This document shows positions 53,854 through 62,847 of a stretch of DNA of 64,000 nt, piece after piece; position 1 is the first letter of the stretch; every line of letters begins with the position of its first letter. Source of the stretch: Saprospiraceae bacterium (GTDB lineage: Bacteria; Bacteroidota; Bacteroidia; Chitinophagales; Saprospiraceae); contig JALSGS010000014.1 of assembly GCA_026982695.1 (NCBI GenBank), positions 124,001 to 188,000 on the forward strand. Reading direction: 5' to 3'. Made by a program: the position numbers and the translations under genes. The notes under the pieces are model-generated. The model was not told the origin of the DNA. It did no database searches and was given only the letters and a program-made list of their open reading frames with translations.

Positions 53854-54948
53854 CTACAACGACAAGCGTTCTTTGAGTTGAGGCGGCAAACCATCCTTGT
53901 GTAAGAAGATACTCACCGTCTTGAGTCTGAAGTACGGCGCCGACATGTAGAGATAGCCCTGATAGGGCCCTACCGCACCCCACGAGTTTTTGATTACATA
54001 GTACTTTTTTCCGTGCTGATCGCGGGCAATACCCACCAAATGCATCAGGTGGTCGTCCGTAGTTTGATACTGCTCAAAAGCCTTTTGGCGCAATGCCTGC
54101 GTCACTTTTACTTCTTCTACAGGGCTGGTCCACATGGCATCCGATGGGTGTTTGGGCACAATGGCCAACCCGTGTTTTTGCGAAAAACCTGGCTCGCTCA
54201 CGTCGCCATCCCATGCGACACTAAAGCCATGCTCGATGGCGTAATCTACTACTTGCTCCAACTCGTCAATGGGCACATTGAGGTAGGCACCATTTGAGTA
54301 ATTGTCTGGTATTTCCAACACAAAAGAAGTATACCATGGCTGGTGCGTAAAGGAAGTCAGTCCTACGTATGCTTCGGGGTCGATGTCCAACTTTTGGGCA
54401 AAAGACTGAGGTGTGTAGGTAATGCCTTCTACCTCAAACGTATGAGGTACGGGGCCCATATAGGTATCTAAAGCGGCATCAAAGACCTGCCACCATCGTT
54501 GGCTAGGGTGTTGTTGTTTGATCACAGCATCGAGAATTGCCTTGAGCACTGCTTCCATTTCGGTGTGGTCGTACTGCTCAACTCCCTTAGGCTTACCTGG
54601 ATATACCGACTCGGGCACCAGACCGGCTATGGCCGCAGCGCGTATCACATCGTGTGCGAGACTACCCTGGCCAAACTGTGCTTTTCCCTGGCGTAAGAAG
54701 TAGTTGCGCGCCTTGTCGCGATAGATGTTGCGCACGATGTACATCTCAGAAAGGTCGTAATAACCTTTGCCCTGCCGAATGAGCTCCGACTCCAAAAAGC
54801 TGATCGTACTAAAGCTCCAGCAGGTGCCGGTGCGCTGTTGGTTTTTCACCTCCGTACAGCGACAATCTTTTTCGATGGTGAACTCATATTGAGCTTGAGC
54901 CCATTGGATAGCGATCAATGCGCACAGAAAGGTAAATAATCTGGTCAT
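53854..54948 (-). CDS. Exported C1-family cysteine peptidase (bleomycin-hydrolase-like)
   Basis: 364 residues from the ATG at 54948, which starts a signal peptide (MTRLFTFLCALIAIQWAQAQ). Catalytic triad residues: C43 in GTCWSFST, the His in DDHLMHLVGI and the Asn in IKNSWG. Unlike cytosolic aminopeptidase C it is secreted. It is divergent from glpD; the ATG lies inside the longest glpD frame, so only 61 bases separate the two most likely starts. Confidence 0.9.
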   Translation of the reverse strand: MTRLFTFLCALIAIQWAQAQYEFTIEKDCRCTEVKNQQRTGTCWSFSTISFLESELIRQGKGYYDLSEMYIVRNIYRDKARNYFLRQGKAQFGQGSLAHDVIRAAAIAGLVPESVYPGKPKGVEQYDHTEMEAVLKAILDAVIKQQHPSQRWWQVFDAALDTYMGPVPHTFEVEGITYTPQSFAQKLDIDPEAYVGLTSFTHQPWYTSFVLEIPDNYSNGAYLNVPIDELEQVVDYAIEHGFSVAWDGDVSEPGFSQKHGLAIVPKHPSDAMWTSPVEEVKVTQALRQKAFEQYQTTDDHLMHLVGIARDQHGKKYYVIKNSWGAVGPYQGYLYMSAPYFRLKTVSIFLHKDGLPPQLKERLSL

Positions 54949-55009
54949 GGTTCCGTTTTTTTGCATATCTACAAAGGCCAATTTCTGCAATTTTGAAAAA
55001 ATATCAGCT

Positions 55010-56659
55010 GTGCCTCATCTCAATGCGCGCCAACGCGACTTGCTCAAGGTGCTTCTTTCGGAAAAACAGTACGATCTCCTGATCATTGGCGGTGGGGTGA
55101 CGGGTGCGGGCATCGCACTCGATGCCACCACACGCGGGTTATCAGTCGCTTTGATAGACAAAGGTGACTTTGCTTCGGGGACGAGCTCGCGCTCTACCAA
55201 ACTCATACACGGTGGGCTGCGCTACCTCAAGCAGTTGGAAATAGGGCTAGTACGGGAAGTTGGGCGCGAACGCGCCGTCATTCATCGTTTGGCCACTCAC
55301 TTGGTGCGTCCTGAGACCATGTTGCTACCCATTGTGAAAGGGGGTTCATTAGGGCGATGGAGCACAGCCTTAGCATTGAGCATCTACGAATGGCTGGCAG
55401 GAGTACCACGTGCTTATCGCAAATGCATGCTCGACAGAGAAGCTGCTTTGCGCGAGGAGCCCCTGTTGCCACAAGCACGCCTCAAGGCTGGTGCGTTGTA
55501 CTACGAGTATCGCACCGATGATGCCCGCCTCACTATAGCGCTTATGCGCACTGCAGCGGCACACGGGGCTACCTGCGTCAATTACTTGCGTGCCAAGTCT
55601 TTTATCCACCGTGGCGATCGCATTACTGGAGTCGTATGCCAAGACGAGCTATGCGATGAAGAAGTAGAAATACACGCACGCGTGATTGTAAGCGCTGCAG
55701 GGCCTTGGGTAGATGAAGTACGCCATCTCGATCATTCGCTTACGGGCAAGCGCTTATTTTTATCGAAAGGCGTGCATTTGGTATTTCCCCACGAGGCATT
55801 GCCCGTGCGGCATGCCCTGTATTTCGAGCTACCCGACAAGCGCATGATGTTTGTCATTCCGCGCTGGGGCAAGACTTACGTAGGCACTACGGATACACCT
55901 TGGCCTCACAAACCCGACGAAGTGCGCGTAGAAGCTTCTGACGTACAGTATATACTCGATGGGCTTGCCTACATGTTTCCAGCGTTACGGCTTTCGCCAA
56001 ACGATATTGAATCGAGTTGGGCGGGGGTACGCCCCCTCATCTATGAGCCAGGTAAGCAAGCTTCCGAGATGTCGCGAAAAGATGAGATTTTTCAATCGCC
56101 CTCGGGCCTGATCTCTATAGCAGGCGGCAAGCTCACGGGCTATCGAAAGATGGCCGAGCGCGTCATGCAGCTCGTAGCACGGCGTTTGCGCAAGCAATAC
56201 GGCATTAAAGTAGCGCCGTGTCGTACGGCACAAATTCCTTTGGTGGGCAGCCCATTTGGCGATGAGACAGCATTCGTAAAGCTCCAAAAACGGGTACTCC
56301 AAAAGTGCCAGGAACTTGCCTTGCCACCGCATACGGCCACACGGCTAGCCACCACTTGGGGACACGAGGCTCTATCGCTCTTAGAACAAGTAGCCACAAA
56401 AAAACAACCTTCCTTGTTGGCAGCAGAAGTGGATTTTTGCATCGAAGAGGAATTGGCTTGTAGCCCGCTCGATTTTTTCGAACGCCGTACAAGCATGCTC
56501 TTTTTCGATCTTCCCGCTGTGATGCAAATGCGCGACGAGGTCGAACAAATGTTTGCCGAAAGACTAGCATGGGACCAAGCCACAGCAACCCGCCATCGGC
56601 AAGCACTGGATCGAGCCATAGCTGCAGCCAGTAGTGCGTCTCATGTTGAGACACAATGA
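55010..56659 (+). CDS. glpD: Glycerol-3-phosphate dehydrogenase (FAD, aerobic type)
   Basis: 549 residues from a GTG at 55010; the frame is open to an ATG at 54947 but that stretch is not family-like and overlaps the divergent gene. FAD motif YDLLIIGGGVTGAGIALDATTRGL, then ASGTSSRSTKLIHGGLRYL, the typical GlpD pattern, and a C-terminal helical domain. It oxidises glycerol-3-phosphate to DHAP and reduces quinone. No glpK or glpF gene is adjacent. Convergent with the flippase gene. Confidence 0.93.
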   Translation: MPHLNARQRDLLKVLLSEKQYDLLIIGGGVTGAGIALDATTRGLSVALIDKGDFASGTSSRSTKLIHGGLRYLKQLEIGLVREVGRERAVIHRLATHLVRPETMLLPIVKGGSLGRWSTALALSIYEWLAGVPRAYRKCMLDREAALREEPLLPQARLKAGALYYEYRTDDARLTIALMRTAAAHGATCVNYLRAKSFIHRGDRITGVVCQDELCDEEVEIHARVIVSAAGPWVDEVRHLDHSLTGKRLFLSKGVHLVFPHEALPVRHALYFELPDKRMMFVIPRWGKTYVGTTDTPWPHKPDEVRVEASDVQYILDGLAYMFPALRLSPNDIESSWAGVRPLIYEPGKQASEMSRKDEIFQSPSGLISIAGGKLTGYRKMAERVMQLVARRLRKQYGIKVAPCRTAQIPLVGSPFGDETAFVKLQKRVLQKCQELALPPHTATRLATTWGHEALSLLEQVATKKQPSLLAAEVDFCIEEELACSPLDFFERRTSMLFFDLPAVMQMRDEVEQMFAERLAWDQATATRHRQALDRAIAAASSASHVETQ

Positions 56660-56693
56660 GCTACTATGGAGTACCACACAACGGACATATGCC

Positions 56694-58181
56694 TCATTGG
56701 TGGCGCCTAGCCTGCCACCAATCACTGAGCAAGGCATTCACATCGGGTGCCAAACGCCCCAACAGCATCAGGGGTACAAAGGCACATACGAACAATACTG
56801 AGCGAAACATCAAGCGAAACAGCGGCGGCCAGTCGGGCTGCCACCATCCCAACAGGAGATACAATACGCCGCCAAGTGCTAAGAGCCCAAGCATGCGCCA
56901 ACTGAAAGGCAATAGACCCATCTTCCACCACAGCAAACCGCTCTTCAACAAGTTGTACAGAGCGACGGACAGCAAGGTGGCTAAGGCAGCACCAGCTATC
57001 TCAAATTGTGGAATGAGCCACATGTTGGCCAGCACATTGAAACCTGCCAATGCAGTGATGAAGTAAAACTTGAAGCGATAGTAAGGCGAATAGGTGATGA
57101 TCTCTTCGTTGATTCCCGTGGCCATATTGATCAGGTTGGACAGCCCCAACAGCCACACGACTACTTTGCCTGCGGCGTATTTTTCGCCATTGGGGATCAG
57201 GGCAAACAAATCATCGAGCGACAATAAAATGCCTGTGAGTATACACACTCCTGCCGCTAACTGGTTGAGGGCAGTGCGCCGATACATATCTGCCACTTTT
57301 TCGCGCTGGCCTGCATTCATCGCATCGGAAATAATGGGGGCACTGATACGCGAAAGGGCCTGCCGCGGCACATCAATGACATTGCCCACCACACTGGAAA
57401 GATAATACACACCTGTAGCTGTGGGAGTGGCCAGGGTAGTAAGCATGAAGATATCGATTCGGCTGGCCAGGCGCCCTCCTAATCCACCTAACAGCCCAAA
57501 ACTAGCAAACTCAGCCATTTGGCGCAAGCGTTGCCACGTCAACAGTCGGCGGCTGGGCCGCAAATGCAATTGGCCCAATTGCCACAAATACATCACCAGC
57601 CCCACGACGATAAGCAAGTGCATCCACAGTACGCCCCACACTACTTGTTCAAATGCCAACTTCTGCGCAAAGTAGCCCAAGGCCAATGCAGGTACTACTA
57701 ACTTGACCGACAGCTCGTTGAGCGCGTAGGGCACCACTATGCGGTGAAAGTTGGCGGTGTATTGCGTCAGCATTTGTGCCAAAGCTGCCAACAATACCAA
57801 TGGGGGGAGCAGCGGCAAAAACTGCTGGACGAGTTGGCCCTCATCGGTATACCAGCTCCATACCTGTGGGCGAAAGCTCACCCATACCCCCATAAATAAC
57901 GCAAAACCCGTGGCGACCATGGCCAACAGAAAGAAAAGGAACCCATTGTGGCCGCGCTGTTCATCGCGAAACTGGGGGAAGAAGCGAATGGCCAATGCAT
58001 TGCCTCCTAAAAACACAAAGGGAGCCACCATCAGTGCTGTCTCGCGTAAAAACTGCAATACGCCCAGTTCCTCACGCGTAAAGGCCAGTGGATATACGAC
58101 CAATACGTTGAGCATGCCCATAGCTACACCGATATAGGCGGCAGCCGATTGTTTTAAACTCTGGCGAATGACAATGCCCAT
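56694..58181 (-). CDS. Wzx-like polysaccharide flippase (MATE/MVF fold)
   Basis: 495 residues from the ATG at 58181 (MGIVIRQSLKQSAAAYIG); the 15 residues upstream have no hydrophobic character. About 12-14 membrane helices. It likely flips lipid-linked oligosaccharide units across the inner membrane. It is divergent from the sulfotransferase/glycosyltransferase operon, with which it probably makes a surface glycan. Confidence 0.85.
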   Translation of the reverse strand: MGIVIRQSLKQSAAAYIGVAMGMLNVLVVYPLAFTREELGVLQFLRETALMVAPFVFLGGNALAIRFFPQFRDEQRGHNGFLFFLLAMVATGFALFMGVWVSFRPQVWSWYTDEGQLVQQFLPLLPPLVLLAALAQMLTQYTANFHRIVVPYALNELSVKLVVPALALGYFAQKLAFEQVVWGVLWMHLLIVVGLVMYLWQLGQLHLRPSRRLLTWQRLRQMAEFASFGLLGGLGGRLASRIDIFMLTTLATPTATGVYYLSSVVGNVIDVPRQALSRISAPIISDAMNAGQREKVADMYRRTALNQLAAGVCILTGILLSLDDLFALIPNGEKYAAGKVVVWLLGLSNLINMATGINEEIITYSPYYRFKFYFITALAGFNVLANMWLIPQFEIAGAALATLLSVALYNLLKSGLLWWKMGLLPFSWRMLGLLALGGVLYLLLGWWQPDWPPLFRLMFRSVLFVCAFVPLMLLGRLAPDVNALLSDWWQARRHQ

Positions 58182-58215
58182 GCACTTGCATTTCGATGAA
58201 GGGCAAAGATGGCGC

Positions 58216-58247
58216 TTTGGGGGCAATGGGTAAAGATCCTACCTTTG
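58216..58247 (+). promoter_or_regulatory. Promoter of the glycan operon
   Basis: TTTG (58216-58219), 20-base spacer, TACCTTTG (58240-58247): an exact match to the Bacteroidota vegetative consensus. Transcription would begin near 58252, about 20 bases before the sulfotransferase ATG. Confidence 0.7.
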
Positions 58248-58272
58248 ATGCCCAATTATTTTATTGCATCGC

Positions 58273-59076
58273 ATGAACCGAGCTTTTCGATCCACCTTGC
58301 GCAAATGGCTGATCCATGCCCGGCTGCTATGGTTGGCCCGCCTCATCTATATGACGCCCGGTACGATTATTGGCTGGTACTTGTGGCACTTTCGGCCCCA
58401 CAAGCAATTTGTCATCATCTTATCGGCCATGCGCAGTGGTTCTACCCTACTCAAAGCGCTGTTGGCCGAAGCGCCCGACATTGAGCAAATCCCCGAAGCT
58501 GAATTCCAAATTCCGGGCAACCGCTACTACGTGTATTCGCAGTTGTACCAGCTGAGCGATCAGCCCATTGTAGTGCTCAAGCACCCTGCCAACTATTTCG
58601 ACTTTCGCACTTACCCGCGTTTGCCAAAAGGCCAATTCAAGCTCATCCGTTTGGCGCGCAATCCGCTCGACACCATCCTGTCGCTACAACAAATGAACCA
58701 AGCGTTGGGCAAAGAAAAAACTGTCGAGGAACTGATCGACTATTGGTGCACTACCTATGAAAATTTGGTGCGCGTCCAACACCCACAATGCTTCGACCTA
58801 GTGTATGAGGAGCTAGTCGCCGAACCGGTGGTGCTCACTGAATGCCTCTTTCGCTTTATTGGCTCGGCACAAAAGCAAGGCGTGGACCGCTACAGCAAAC
58901 CACAGACTTATGAATGGACGTGGAAAAAAGACGATGGCGGCGAAGTGATTCGTTCGCTCAAGGTACAAAAGGTCCAAAAAGACTATAGGCCTCATCGCCA
59001 ACTGGCCCAACAACTGCGCCACCATCCGCGCATTCAGCCACTCATGGACATTTATGGTTTGAAATGGCCCGAATGA
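58273..59076 (+). CDS. PAPS-dependent sulfotransferase
   Basis: 267 residues from the ATG at 58273; a TTG at 58264 is not needed. The 5'-phosphosulfate loop is ILSAMRSGSTLLKALL and the 3'-phosphate site RLARNPLDTILS, as in carbohydrate or lipid sulfotransferases. It heads a run of four genes with overlaps, so it likely sulfates a sugar of the glycan built by the next genes. A hydrophobic segment near 20-42 may hold it at the membrane. Confidence 0.82.
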   Translation: MNRAFRSTLRKWLIHARLLWLARLIYMTPGTIIGWYLWHFRPHKQFVIILSAMRSGSTLLKALLAEAPDIEQIPEAEFQIPGNRYYVYSQLYQLSDQPIVVLKHPANYFDFRTYPRLPKGQFKLIRLARNPLDTILSLQQMNQALGKEKTVEELIDYWCTTYENLVRVQHPQCFDLVYEELVAEPVVLTECLFRFIGSAQKQGVDRYSKPQTYEWTWKKDDGGEVIRSLKVQKVQKDYRPHRQLAQQLRHHPRIQPLMDIYGLKWPE

Positions 59077-59933
59077 TGGATCAACCCCTCGTATCCATTC
59101 TCATCAACAACTACAATAACGGCCCGTGGATCGAGGCCTGTGTGCGCTCGGCCCTACAGCAGACCTATGGGCGCGTCGAGGTTATCGTGTACGACGACGG
59201 CTCGACCGATCAATCAGTCGATGTGCTTCAAACATTGGCCCACGACATTAAGTTGATAGCGGCATCTGCCAACTACGGGGCCGCTTCGCCCAACTTCAAC
59301 CAGGCCCATGCCATTTACGAGGCGTTTTGCGCTTCGCGTGGCCAGATCATTTGTTTGCTCGATGGGGACGACGCGTTCATGCCGCAAAAAGTCGAGCAGG
59401 TGGTGGCTGCTTTCCAAGCACACCCCAACGCCCTAATGGTACAGCACCGCTTCACAGCCATTGACGCTCATGGAGAAGTGTTGGCACCTGTGCGGCCTCG
59501 CAAACTGCTGCTCCCACAACGCGAGGGATATACCTATGCCGAATTCATACAGACCTACCATTGTCTCATCAATCTATTTATGCAGACGAGTGCGCTGAGC
59601 TTCCGGCGTGGGTTTCTCGAACGGCATTTGCCCATCTTGCCCGACCGTTACGACAAGCTATGGCCCGATTTTCGGCTCAGTCGTCGTGCTGCCTTTGAAG
59701 GCCAAGTAGTCACTTTGTTGCAGCCCTTGGCCTACTATCGCCTTCACCACAACAATTGGATACACCAGCTCAAGGGTGGCTTTCAACGCGAGTTAGTGCG
59801 ACAAGCCTATGCTTGGGTCAATGAAAACTGCTTGGATGATACGCAGCAACTGAACTATTTTGTGTATCGGATGTACAAATGGATTAGCCCCATATTTTGG
59901 CGCTATCGATGGCAAAAACTACGATATGATTGA
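59073..59933 (+). CDS. Family 2 glycosyltransferase
   Basis: 286 residues from ATG 59073, whose ATGA overlaps the sulfotransferase stop; ATG 59064 is possible. VSILINNYNNGPWIEACVRSAL, YDDGSTDQS (nucleotide-sugar Asp) and LLDGDDAF (DxD-like) mark a GT-A fold inverting enzyme. Transfers a sugar to a growing lipid-linked or protein-linked chain; sugar unknown. Confidence 0.9.
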   Translation: MMDQPLVSILINNYNNGPWIEACVRSALQQTYGRVEVIVYDDGSTDQSVDVLQTLAHDIKLIAASANYGAASPNFNQAHAIYEAFCASRGQIICLLDGDDAFMPQKVEQVVAAFQAHPNALMVQHRFTAIDAHGEVLAPVRPRKLLLPQREGYTYAEFIQTYHCLINLFMQTSALSFRRGFLERHLPILPDRYDKLWPDFRLSRRAAFEGQVVTLLQPLAYYRLHHNNWIHQLKGGFQRELVRQAYAWVNENCLDDTQQLNYFVYRMYKWISPIFWRYRWQKLRYD

Positions 59934-60543
59934 GTTAAAGACATTTACGCGACCAGTAGGTCGATTATTGGAGCGCGCAGGACTACTGGCCAAACGCGAA
60001 GATTTTTTAAAAATACTACCCAAGCACAGCGTAGGCGCTGAGCTGGGTGTGTTTCAAGGCAAATTTTCCGAAGCGATCATCAAAATCGTGCAGCCACGCG
60101 AGTTGCACCTCATCGATCCATGGTGGAAAGTCATCGGCGAGTTTTACGGTGAGTGGTCGCGCTATCACAATCAGGGCGAGCTGCTCTCTACTCGAAAGGC
60201 CTACGAGCAAGCTGTGGCGCGTGTCAAAGCAGTAGATCAAGCAGGTGTGGCGGTGTTTCACGTTTCTGACGACTTGACTTGCCTTGCCCAATTTGAAGAC
60301 AACTATTTTGACTGGCTTTATATTGATTCATCACATCAGTACGCGCACACTAAGCAAGAGCTCGAGTTGGCACGCTGCAAGGTCAAACCCAACGGTATCA
60401 TTGCGGGACACGACTGGTATGCCGATCCCACCCATGTACATCACGGCGTATATCGCGCCGTACAAGAGTTTTGCCAACAATATGGGTGGCAACTTACACA
60501 TCGAGACCGGCACACACAGTGGGCCATCCAGCAAGTCCAATAA
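59926..60543 (+). CDS. Class I SAM-dependent methyltransferase (Methyltransf_24-like)
   Basis: 205 residues from ATG 59926, overlapping the previous gene by 8 bases. HSVGAELGVFQGKFSEAI is the SAM loop and LYIDSSHQYAHTKQELELARCKVKPNGIIAGHDWY is the typical macrocin-O-methyltransferase/cephalosporin-hydroxylase-like core. Likely O-methylates a sugar in the same glycan. Confidence 0.85.
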   Translation: MIELKTFTRPVGRLLERAGLLAKREDFLKILPKHSVGAELGVFQGKFSEAIIKIVQPRELHLIDPWWKVIGEFYGEWSRYHNQGELLSTRKAYEQAVARVKAVDQAGVAVFHVSDDLTCLAQFEDNYFDWLYIDSSHQYAHTKQELELARCKVKPNGIIAGHDWYADPTHVHHGVYRAVQEFCQQYGWQLTHRDRHTQWAIQQVQ

Positions 60544-60552
60544 TCACTGCCA

Positions 60553-61551
60553 ATGAAAGTATCCATAGTCATACGATGTCTCAACGAGGAAAAGCACATT
60601 GGCCGGCTGCTGTTGGGCATCATGGTACAAACCTGGCAGGACATCGAGATCATCGTAGTAGACAGCGGATCTACTGACCGCACGCTCGACATTGCCCGCC
60701 AGTATCCCGCAAAGATTGTGCAAATACGGCCCGAAGACTTCACCTTTGGCTATGCCCTCAACAAGGGCTGTGAGGTAGCCAGCGGCGACATACTGCTGTT
60801 TGCCAGTGCCCATGTCTACCCCGTGTATCAAGACTGGGTGGCACGCATGGTGCAACCCTTCCTCGACGACCCTCATATCGGGCTAGTATATGGCAAACAG
60901 CGCGGCGACCATCGAAACAAATATTCGGAGCACCAAATTTTTGCGCGCTGGTTTCCGGAAGAAAGCACCATGAACCAGCCACACCCCTTTTGCAACAATG
61001 CCAACTGCGCCATCCGCCGATCCTTGTGGATCGAGCAGCCCTACGATGAGACCCTCACTGGTCTGGAAGACCTCGACTGGGCCAAAAAGATTCAGGAAAA
61101 AGGCTGGCGCATCGCCTACGTAGCGGAAGCGCCAGTGATCCACGTACATGAAGAGTCTTGGCGCAGCATCTACAACCGCTATCGGCGCGAAGCCATTGCC
61201 TATCGACTCATCATGAAACACGAGCGCTTCAACCTAATCAACTTCTTCCAACTGCTGCTGTCCAACATCTGGAGCGACTGCCGGCAAGCCTGGCGCGAGG
61301 GTGTGTGGCACAAGAAGTTCGGCGAGATCGTCATGTTTCGCCTTATGCAGTTTTGGGGTACGTATCGCGGCTACAAGCAGTCGTACCTGCTCGACAACGA
61401 AGTGCGCGAGCGATTCTACTATCCGCACGGCTATCCCGTACGCCGAAAGCCACCACGCACACATCAACCACCTATCGACTACGAACGCATCGAACGCAAT
61501 GGCCTGCTGAGGCAAAAACAAGACGCACCCTCCTCCCCTACTCACCAGTAA
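60553..61551 (+). CDS. Family 2 glycosyltransferase
   Basis: 332 residues, 9 bases after the methyltransferase. VSIVIRCLNEEKHIGRLL, VVDSGSTDRTLD and FASAHVYP (in place of DxD) with LEDLDWAKKI (catalytic base) mark GT2. The C-terminal tail is basic and Pro-rich. Last gene of the glycan operon; convergent with ung. Confidence 0.9.
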   Translation: MKVSIVIRCLNEEKHIGRLLLGIMVQTWQDIEIIVVDSGSTDRTLDIARQYPAKIVQIRPEDFTFGYALNKGCEVASGDILLFASAHVYPVYQDWVARMVQPFLDDPHIGLVYGKQRGDHRNKYSEHQIFARWFPEESTMNQPHPFCNNANCAIRRSLWIEQPYDETLTGLEDLDWAKKIQEKGWRIAYVAEAPVIHVHEESWRSIYNRYRREAIAYRLIMKHERFNLINFFQLLLSNIWSDCRQAWREGVWHKKFGEIVMFRLMQFWGTYRGYKQSYLLDNEVRERFYYPHGYPVRRKPPRTHQPPIDYERIERNGLLRQKQDAPSSPTHQ

Positions 61552-61587
61552 GGCGCATCTTGCTGGCGAAAAATGCCACTACCTACC

Positions 61588-62274
61588 TCAACTTGGCAAC
61601 TGCCAGTCGATAGGTGTTTGACCGTTCGACACCAAATGAGCATTGGCCTTGGAGAAGTGACGACAGCCAAAAAAACCTTTATGCGCAGCCAAAGGCGAAG
61701 GATGAGCTGCCTCGAGGATTAGATGCTGAAACGGATCGATAAGGGCTGCTTTCTTTTTGGCAAAAGCCCCCCACAACATAAACACCAGCCCCTCACGACG
61801 TGCCGACAACGTCTGGATAACGGCATCGGTAAACGTTTGCCAGCCCAACTCGCGGTGTGAGGCCGGCCTGTTGCGTTCCACCGTGAGAATAGCATTGAGC
61901 AAAAAGACCCCTTGCTGCGCCCAATACGTCAGATCGCCGTGGCCTGGATGCCGAAAGCCCACGTCGTCGTGCAGCTCTTTGAATACATTTTCCAAGGAAG
62001 GCGGTACCTTCACGCCACGCGGCACCGAGAAACACAAGCCCATTGCTTCGCCCGGATTGTGATACGGGTCTTGGCCAAGAATAACTACCTTTACCTGCTC
62101 AAAAGGGGTAGTGTTGAAGGCATTGAAAATGAGGGGGCCCGGCGGATATATGGTACGCCCTTCGCGCTTCATCTGGCGCAAGCGCTGGGCCAACGCGTGG
62201 AAATAGGGCTTGCCGAATTCGTCGGCCAGCGCATCCTTCCAGCTCGGTTCGATCTGCACATTTAGTTGGCTCAT
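61588..62274 (-). CDS. ung: Uracil-DNA glycosylase, family 1
   Basis: 228 residues from the ATG at 62274 (MSQLNVQIEPSWKDAL). Upstream in-frame codons read through the antisense of a tRNA gene and are not part of it. Catalytic water-activating motif GQDPYH at 67-72 (D69), uracil contact LIFNAF, and HPSPLA near the C-terminus. Removes uracil from DNA. Confidence 0.97.
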   Translation of the reverse strand: MSQLNVQIEPSWKDALADEFGKPYFHALAQRLRQMKREGRTIYPPGPLIFNAFNTTPFEQVKVVILGQDPYHNPGEAMGLCFSVPRGVKVPPSLENVFKELHDDVGFRHPGHGDLTYWAQQGVFLLNAILTVERNRPASHRELGWQTFTDAVIQTLSARREGLVFMLWGAFAKKKAALIDPFQHLILEAAHPSPLAAHKGFFGCRHFSKANAHLVSNGQTPIDWQLPS

Positions 62275-62343
62275 TTGCTCGAATTTGAAACTCAAAAATA
62301 ATTTATGGGTTATCACATAGCGAAAGCAAAGGAGAAAAAGCCC

Positions 62344-62351
62344 TAATTTTG
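62344..62351 (+). promoter_or_regulatory. Putative -7 element of the tRNA-Arg genes
   Basis: TAATTTTG matches the -7 consensus exactly, 40 bases ahead of the first tRNA; no -33 partner is evident. Confidence 0.35.
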
Positions 62352-62391
62352 CGGCGCCGCAAGTGGCAACCCTGTTAACTAACGGAAGGTG

Positions 62392-62465
62392 GGTCCCGTA
62401 GCTCAACTGGATAGAGCAGCTGCCTTCTAAGCAGCCGGTTCCAGGTTCGAGTCCTGGCGGGATCA
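62392..62465 (+). tRNA. tRNA-Arg (anticodon TCT)
   Basis: 74 nt cloverleaf: acceptor GGTCCCG/CGGGATC (with one G-U), D-arm TAGCTCAACTGGATAGAGCA, anticodon stem CTGCC/GCAG with loop containing TCT, variable CGGTT, T-arm CCAGGTTCGAGTCCTGG. Discriminator A; CCA not encoded. Confidence 0.95.
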
Positions 62466-62475
62466 CAATCTGTTC

Positions 62476-62547
62476 GGCCCTGTAGTATAACGGATAGTAC
62501 GCAGGTCTCCGGAACCTGAGGTCCAGGTTCGATTCCTGGCGGGGCTA
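62476..62547 (+). tRNA. tRNA-Arg (anticodon CCG)
   Basis: 72 nt cloverleaf: acceptor GGCCCTG/CGGGGCT (two G-U), D-arm TAGTATAACGGATAGTAC, anticodon stem CAGGT/ACCTG with loop CTCCGGA (CCG), T-arm CCAGGTTCGATTCCTGG. Discriminator A; CCA not encoded. Ten bases after the tRNA-Arg(TCT) gene, so the two are co-transcribed. Confidence 0.95.
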
Positions 62548-62552
62548 CTCAA

Positions 62553-62581
62553 GCCACCCCATTGTGGGTGGCTTTTTTTTA
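62553..62581 (+). terminator. Intrinsic terminator of the tRNA operon
   Basis: GCCACCC (62553-62559) pairs with GGGTGGC (62566-62572), followed by nine T. Confidence 0.9.
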
Positions 62582-62847
62582 TAGCTGGATCGCTGAAAGA
62601 CAGCCAGCTCTAATGCGATGGCGTAGCGCTAAGGCAAAGTCCATGTATTACCTTACGACCATCACTGGGCTTTAGGTGCAAAAACTCAAATTTTTCTCAA
62701 CTGTCACATCTACTCGGAAAAAAAGCAGGCCGTATCTTGCCCGAGTGCCTACCTCAGCTCGTGCACCCCTTCAAGCCAAGCCCGACTGATTTCATTTGCC
62801 GAAAGGTTTTATAATAAAAAATTGTGATCAACCATAAAACTCCGATT

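Noticed and set aside
62275-62466. N-terminal extension of ung beginning MIPPGLEPGTGC
   Set aside because: It is the antisense of the tRNA-Arg(TCT) gene; the family start is the ATG at 62274.
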